From Citrobacter amalonaticus (GTDB taxonomy: Bacteria > Pseudomonadota > Gammaproteobacteria > Enterobacterales > Enterobacteriaceae), in contig JARDVN010000001.1 of assembly GCA_028994555.1 (NCBI GenBank), positions 62,001-126,000 of the forward strand: a stretch of DNA of 64,000 nucleotides, written 5' to 3'. The notes below the pieces were generated by a model. That model was not told the origin of the DNA and did no database searches. It saw only the letters and a list, made by a program, of their open reading frames with translations. Numbering within the stretch: position 1 is the first letter of the stretch; each line of letters starts with the position of its first letter. Below, piece after piece: positions 60,165-64,000 of the stretch. The position numbers and the translations under genes were made by a program.

Positions 60165-60837
60165 GGCAACGCTGTCAATACAATGTACCAGGCAAAAAAA
60201 GCAAGTGCAGCGCTAACTTAACGAGTGCGCTTCCGGCCGTGGCGTTCAGCGTCCGAAGAGGCGTAATTTATATCACGTTTTTTGTTGCGGTCATTCCCAC
60301 GAAGCCCACTCTCGTGCTCTCTATACGAACGCCATTAAGATGAGCTGAGATGAGCCAAAATTTTAAATGTGAGTATCTGTTTCATTACATTTTACTATAA
60401 TGATAACAAATACTTAAATGGCCTATTAAATGGCCACCTCCAGACTCCTGACTAATATTTAGCTGAGCTTTATGTTTCATAATTTGTAGAATGCAAGCCA
60501 CATTGTTAGATGGTCATTATGATATATCCTACATATTGTTATCATTACTAACCTCTTATAAATTTAACATCTATAGGACAGCACTATGCAAATACCTCTT
60601 AAATATCATTCGCTTGAGTAATTAAACCTTCATCTTAAATTTTAAGATCTTTTATTTAAGAAAACATAAGCCTATTTAACGTGACAATAAATACCAATCG
60701 ACAAAATAATATCATCACCCAATGACAGAGTTAGTGTTTTTTTGTATCGCAGTTCAGAACTTACAAGCACCTGCCGCACTGTATTTTATTCCAGGTTTAA
60801 TATATCCCAATGCAATAATATGCTTAAGGAAATTAAT
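60165..60837. other. AT-rich spacer, no gene recognised
   Basis: About 670 bp of strongly AT-rich sequence after the lacI-type promoter. Short open frames only. May mark the edge of an acquired segment. Confidence 0.5.
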
Positions 60838-60948
60838 ATGTACATAACAACTGTGATGAAAAAAACATTGCTGACAACGACAATATTTACTGCCTTGCTC
60901 AGTGCGGCTGCCGGTATAGCTTGGGCATCTGGGCGACAGACACGGTAA
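60838..60948 (+). CDS. short exported peptide, possibly truncated
   Basis: From ATG 60838 (or the more natural ATG 60856, MKKTLLTTTIFTALLSAAAG) a clear signal peptide ends at AWA, then only SGRQTR before the stop. Moving one base forward after SG continues DRHGKPYGQSGNQCSYANFF to a stop overlapping the next gene start at 61026. That longer reading would be a small secreted protein of about 57 residues, but the switch point is only a G3 run, so it is less certain than other repairs. Confidence 0.4.
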   Translation: MYITTVMKKTLLTTTIFTALLSAAAGIAWASGRQTR

Positions 60949-61025
60949 ACCATACGGGCAGTCCGGCAACCAGTGCAGTTATGCAAACTTTTTTAACCCA
61001 CAGGAAATTATGAAGAGAGTAAAGG

Positions 61026-61475
61026 ATGAATAAATATATCGCAGTGCTTATTATTCCGTTTGGTATGTTAATGAATACCGCAGTTGCCAGTGAGAAAATG
61101 GCGGAGATGGTAGCGAAGCGTTGCGCGCCTGAGCCAGTTGTATTTTACGGCCAGTTCTCGGACAACCACAAAGAAATACTGGTCTGTAAACAGGATACGG
61201 GCGTATCTTATTATGCAGGAAAACTCAATGACTCTGCTTCAATGAATGAAGCAATAGGCCCGCGGAGATTGAAAGTGATGTTTGACTCCGGAGAGATGAA
61301 AGAAGGCTTGCTGATCAACGCGGGTCCGGAAGTTTACGCAATTTCAAACCAGGGGGATGAAAATTATCTATTCATGCGAATGAAGAACAAATCATCGAAA
61401 CCAGAAGTACTGGAAACCGACTTTATGGACAAGACTACCGTTATTAATAATTTGCGTCAGCACTTTATGAAGTAA
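61026..61475 (+). CDS. hypothetical exported protein
   Basis: 149 residues with signal peptide (MNKYIAVLIIPFGMLMNTAV, cleaved after AVAS region). The mature protein has cysteines at VAKRCAPEP and ILVCKQDTG, perhaps disulphide-linked, and a strand-rich central part (VSYYAGKL, LLINAGPEVYAISNQG). I recognise no family. A periplasmic location is likely. Cluster neighbours are a lipoprotein and a CPCC protein. Confidence 0.6.
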   Translation: MNKYIAVLIIPFGMLMNTAVASEKMAEMVAKRCAPEPVVFYGQFSDNHKEILVCKQDTGVSYYAGKLNDSASMNEAIGPRRLKVMFDSGEMKEGLLINAGPEVYAISNQGDENYLFMRMKNKSSKPEVLETDFMDKTTVINNLRQHFMK

Positions 61476-61589
61476 CCGTGAAGAAACACCGGCTGGTTTA
61501 TATTAGCTTATATGAAGTGAAATCAGGCATACAAACGTATGCCTGAATGTTGATTTTAAATATTTAATCTGTGAAATGGAGTTTTAACA

Positions 61590-62132
61590 ATGAATATCAA
61601 AACGCTGCTCGCCCCGCTTTTATTCTGCTCAGTGCTGTCACTGTCTGCATGTGACAGTGGCAATGCTTCAGAAGAAACAGCGCAGAAAGGAACCAGCATA
61701 CTGGCCGGTAAGGCGACAATAGTTCTCCCGGAAGGCTTTGTCAAAATGCCGCAGGAATTGCTGGAGATAAAATATCCTGCCGCACAACGACCGAAAGAAG
61801 CCTGGTATGTGGAAAGTGAAAATGGCAAAGTATCCATCGCCTTTAGTGTGACGGAAAATGCCATGAGTGAAGCGCAGATCCCGCAATTTGCCGGCATGAT
61901 GAAAAATCAGATGAAGGCATTTTCACCGTCATTATCTGATGTGACCGTGAATGGCAAAAAAATGAGCCGTCTGGAGATCACTACCCCTGCTGCGGATGGA
62001 AAAATTTTTAACGTGATGCAGCTCTCTTCTCTGGATGGCAAACTCTTGATCTCCACCTTTAATGCCACAGAAGATTTGAAAGATAAATATTCACAGGTCG
62101 GCAAAGACGCACTGTCGACGCTGGCTTACTGA
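61590..62132 (+). CDS. DcrB-like lipoprotein
   Basis: 180 residues. Lipobox LSLSAC with Cys about 21 and Asp at +2 (CDSG), the residue that retains lipoproteins in the inner membrane. The rest (TSILAGKATIVLPEGFVKMP, SRLEITTPAADGKIFNVMQL, LLISTFNATEDLKDKY) resembles the DcrB family fold. The role here is unknown. Alone on the strand, with ordinary spacing. Confidence 0.7.
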   Translation: MNIKTLLAPLLFCSVLSLSACDSGNASEETAQKGTSILAGKATIVLPEGFVKMPQELLEIKYPAAQRPKEAWYVESENGKVSIAFSVTENAMSEAQIPQFAGMMKNQMKAFSPSLSDVTVNGKKMSRLEITTPAADGKIFNVMQLSSLDGKLLISTFNATEDLKDKYSQVGKDALSTLAY

Positions 62133-62287
62133 GTCAGAGCAGAAGTCACTGGCTGGCTTCTGCAGCCCATTTATCGCAGGCAGCAAGAAGTATACGGATA
62201 TTTTCATATGGCAACGGGTTCATCAATGATTGCTGATGGTGGTGGTAAAGATAGTATAATCGTTTTTCTTATGAGCAGAAAAAACCT

Positions 62288-62593
62288 ATGACTAAAATAA
62301 TGAAACTCATTCCTGAAAATCCAAACACGAATGATAAAATGAATAAAGGTGATAATTTATCACCATCCGATATGGTAGTGAAAAATAATGATATCCTGAG
62401 CAACAGGATTTATTCGTGTCCATGCTGTGGATTAATGATGTCTGTTGAATACTGTCGACATGTAGTTTGTCCAAAATGTGAATGGATAGAAGATCCTGAG
62501 CAATTAGACGATCATGATTTATCGGAAGGAAGAAATGCCATGAGTCTCAATGAAGCAAAGGCTGCATTCAGAAAATCACAGGTTTATGTTTAA
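62288..62593 (+). CDS. cysteine-rich CPCC zinc-ribbon protein
   Basis: 101 residues, polar N terminus then a CPCC domain: YSCPCCGLMMSVEYCRHVVC, then PKCEWIEDPEQ and SLNEAKAAFRKSQ. This is the pattern CPCCG...CPxCxWxxDPxQ...SLxEAxxxFR of the CPCC family, small zinc-binding proteins of uncertain role, sometimes found as immunity-like genes near contact toxins. No toxin gene is seen nearby. Confidence 0.75.
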   Translation: MTKIMKLIPENPNTNDKMNKGDNLSPSDMVVKNNDILSNRIYSCPCCGLMMSVEYCRHVVCPKCEWIEDPEQLDDHDLSEGRNAMSLNEAKAAFRKSQVYV

Positions 62594-62893
62594 CGCCATG
62601 GAGTAATTTAGCTATCAGCCACATAAAGCCACAACCGCACAGATGACAGCCAGACGCCTCCACCAGTGAAACTCGATCAGATGTTCAGGCCGAGTGACTG
62701 ATGAAGGCGACGCAATGAAAATGCAGGAAGAACAGAAGGCGCTTTGCTCACAGGACTTTATTCTGTTGAACAATCAGAATGCCTGCAAGGGTTTAACAAG
62801 CAGGGCAGTAACATTAATAGAGATATCTTAATTTCCATTAGCCCTTCTGTGTCAGTATTATTTGCATCAAGGAATTCAGCCCGCCAATGACAA
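62594..62893. other. spacer with no recognised gene
   Basis: About 300 bp between convergent genes. A 40-codon frame opening MKMQEEQKALCSQDFILLNN is present but unsupported. Possibly decayed sequence. Confidence 0.4.
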
Positions 62894-63710
62894 TTATCTT
62901 AGGCCTTTTTTTGCGACGGCCAGCAGATGCGATGAAATACCCAGCAGTTCAGGAAACTCCTCAGTTAAGCGTAAATACTTAAGTAATAGGGCCTTTTTTA
63001 TCTTCTGCCAGCATTATCTCATTCGTATCAATAATGCTGGCAAACCCCTCAACAGCGAACAGCCTGATACCCTGAAAACCACTTTGCTGAAGTTCCTGCA
63101 TTATTAATGACGGAGAATGAAAAAAAGCAGTAGTGAAATAGTCAGGGTTACCTTCTGGGTTTTCATGGTTTCCTGTTTGCAGGTCGCTCTCCACGATGCG
63201 TTGAAAGATCGGGTCATTTATAAACTGGTATTTATAGCCATCCACCAGCGAAGCTGACCTGGATATATAAGAAAAAATGGCTATGCCGCCGGGTTTCAGA
63301 ACGCGGAGGCATTCCTTAATACATTGCATCCGGTCACTGCCTTCCTGCAGGTGATACAATGCACCCATCAGCAACACCATATCAAATGTGTTACCGTCCC
63401 ACGGCAGTTGCCGTGCATCGCCACAGTTGTATGACTGCAACGTGACAGCACTTTGTTGTCCGCGCTGTCTGGCCTGCTCGATATGTTTGTCGGACAGGTC
63501 TAACAGATGTACCTGGTGCCCTTGCTCTGCCAGCCAGAATGAATAAAAACCATTTGCGCCGGCAATATCAGCGATAAGCATGGGAGAAGGCGTTAAAAAT
63601 CGCTGAATAATCTCCTGAGAACGGATGAATTCCAGTGGATTCCCTGAGCAGCGGTTCGCTTCGTCAAAGTGATTCTCATAGAAGTTGTAGACGCTGTGAT
63701 TGTTTTCCAA
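62894..63710 (-). CDS. class I SAM-dependent methyltransferase (frameshifted near 3' end)
   Basis: Methyltransferase of 271 residues after repair. Motif I IADIAGANGFYSFWLAEQGH, acidic motif II region HLLDLSDKHIEQARQRG, then YNCGDARQLPWDGNTFDMVL, ALYHLQEGSDRMQCIKECLR and VLKPGGIAIFSYISR. The raw frame stops at 62979. Removing one base of T6 62994-62999 continues ALLLKYLRLTEEFPELLGIS and SHLLAVAKKGLR to 62894, a typical family C terminus. The substrate is unknown; the sequence resembles UbiE/COQ5-type small-molecule enzymes. Confidence 0.85.
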
Positions 63711-64000
63711 AGCTCACTCTCCTCTGGCCAGGTTCTGTATTGATCCGCTGATCGGGACCTATAATTAAGCTATATTTCTTTATAAACATCCTTAACACAT
63801 TACAGCATTTTTTGCGCATGCGTGAATTCCTTTGTATCATTCTTTCACACAGTAAACAATAATAATGGACATAACAGAGCCAAAATACATATTCTCGATC
63901 GGCGGTTACTTATCGTAGCGTGTCTATTGACAAAAAAATCAAAATAAAAATCAATTAACGGCCGCACTGAATCATATTACACGGCATATTACCGCAATGG
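63711..64000. other. AT-rich end of window, no gene seen
   Basis: About 290 bp upstream of the methyltransferase; presumably holds its promoter. Nothing else visible. Confidence 0.5.

Overview
The window is chromosomal DNA from an enterobacterium close to Citrobacter. Proteins read almost as Escherichia coli orthologues (KduI, YqeF, YqeG, RcnR, FimB, FimE, FimH, IadA, HypT). The LuxR/LuxI pair resembles the CroR/CroI and EsaR/EsaI type. The genus is inferred from remembered family sequences, not from a search.

Layout. (1) 1-8961: pectin/hexuronate genes kduI-kduD, thiolase yqeF, a LysR gene divergent from a PACE-type efflux gene, the amino-acid transporter yqeG, and a YqeJ/YqeI/YqeH-like regulatory group. 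(2) 8989-10264: nickel/cobalt efflux rcnR/rcnA with two G-tract operators. (3) 11100-17016: first chaperone-usher operon (subunit, chaperone, usher, adhesin, second chaperone). (4) 17047-21530: yjdI-yjdJ, a second ToxR-like/membrane partner/LuxR-like group, a protein with two similar helix-turn-helix-like halves, and an HD-domain gene overlapping it antisense. (5) 21669-33493: a deleted fimbrial subunit remnant, then a full type 1 fimbrial locus fimB-fimE-fimS-fimAICDFGH-fimK. The fimS invertible switch is in the OFF orientation, and a complete 768-bp IS1 sits in the fimA promoter inside it. (6) 33682-35024: convergent quorum-sensing luxR/luxI. (7) 35524-39834: small monooxygenase-like gene, LysR, aspartase and a Dcu C4-dicarboxylate transporter. 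(8) 39986-45411: third chaperone-usher operon, minus strand, with a LuxR-like regulator. (9) 45874-49693: EvgAS/BvgAS-like phosphorelay. (10) 50162-54209: yjiH-yjiG-iadA, hypT and an aspartate/glutamate racemase. (11) 54643-60061: a TRAP transporter/SDR/RbsD-FucU catabolic operon with a LacI repressor. Both ends carry the same palindrome, TGTAACGTTACA. (12) 60838-63710: small exported or unknown proteins, a CPCC zinc-ribbon protein and a methyltransferase.

How it fits together. Much of the window concerns surface attachment and its control: three fimbrial systems, a recombinase switch, an EAL-domain protein, quorum sensing, three LuxR-like proteins beside fimbriae, two ToxR-like membrane regulators and a phosphorelay. 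A second theme is aspartate: isoaspartyl dipeptidase, racemase, aspartase and dicarboxylate transport lie within about 18 kb.

Caution. I located 43 frame breaks. Every one falls in a homopolymer of six or more bases, and 41 are repaired by removing one base. In each complete gene the repaired length is a whole number of codons and a familiar family sequence or a natural end is restored. This looks like sequencing error rather than mass gene decay. Such genes are annotated across their full repaired span and the break is stated.
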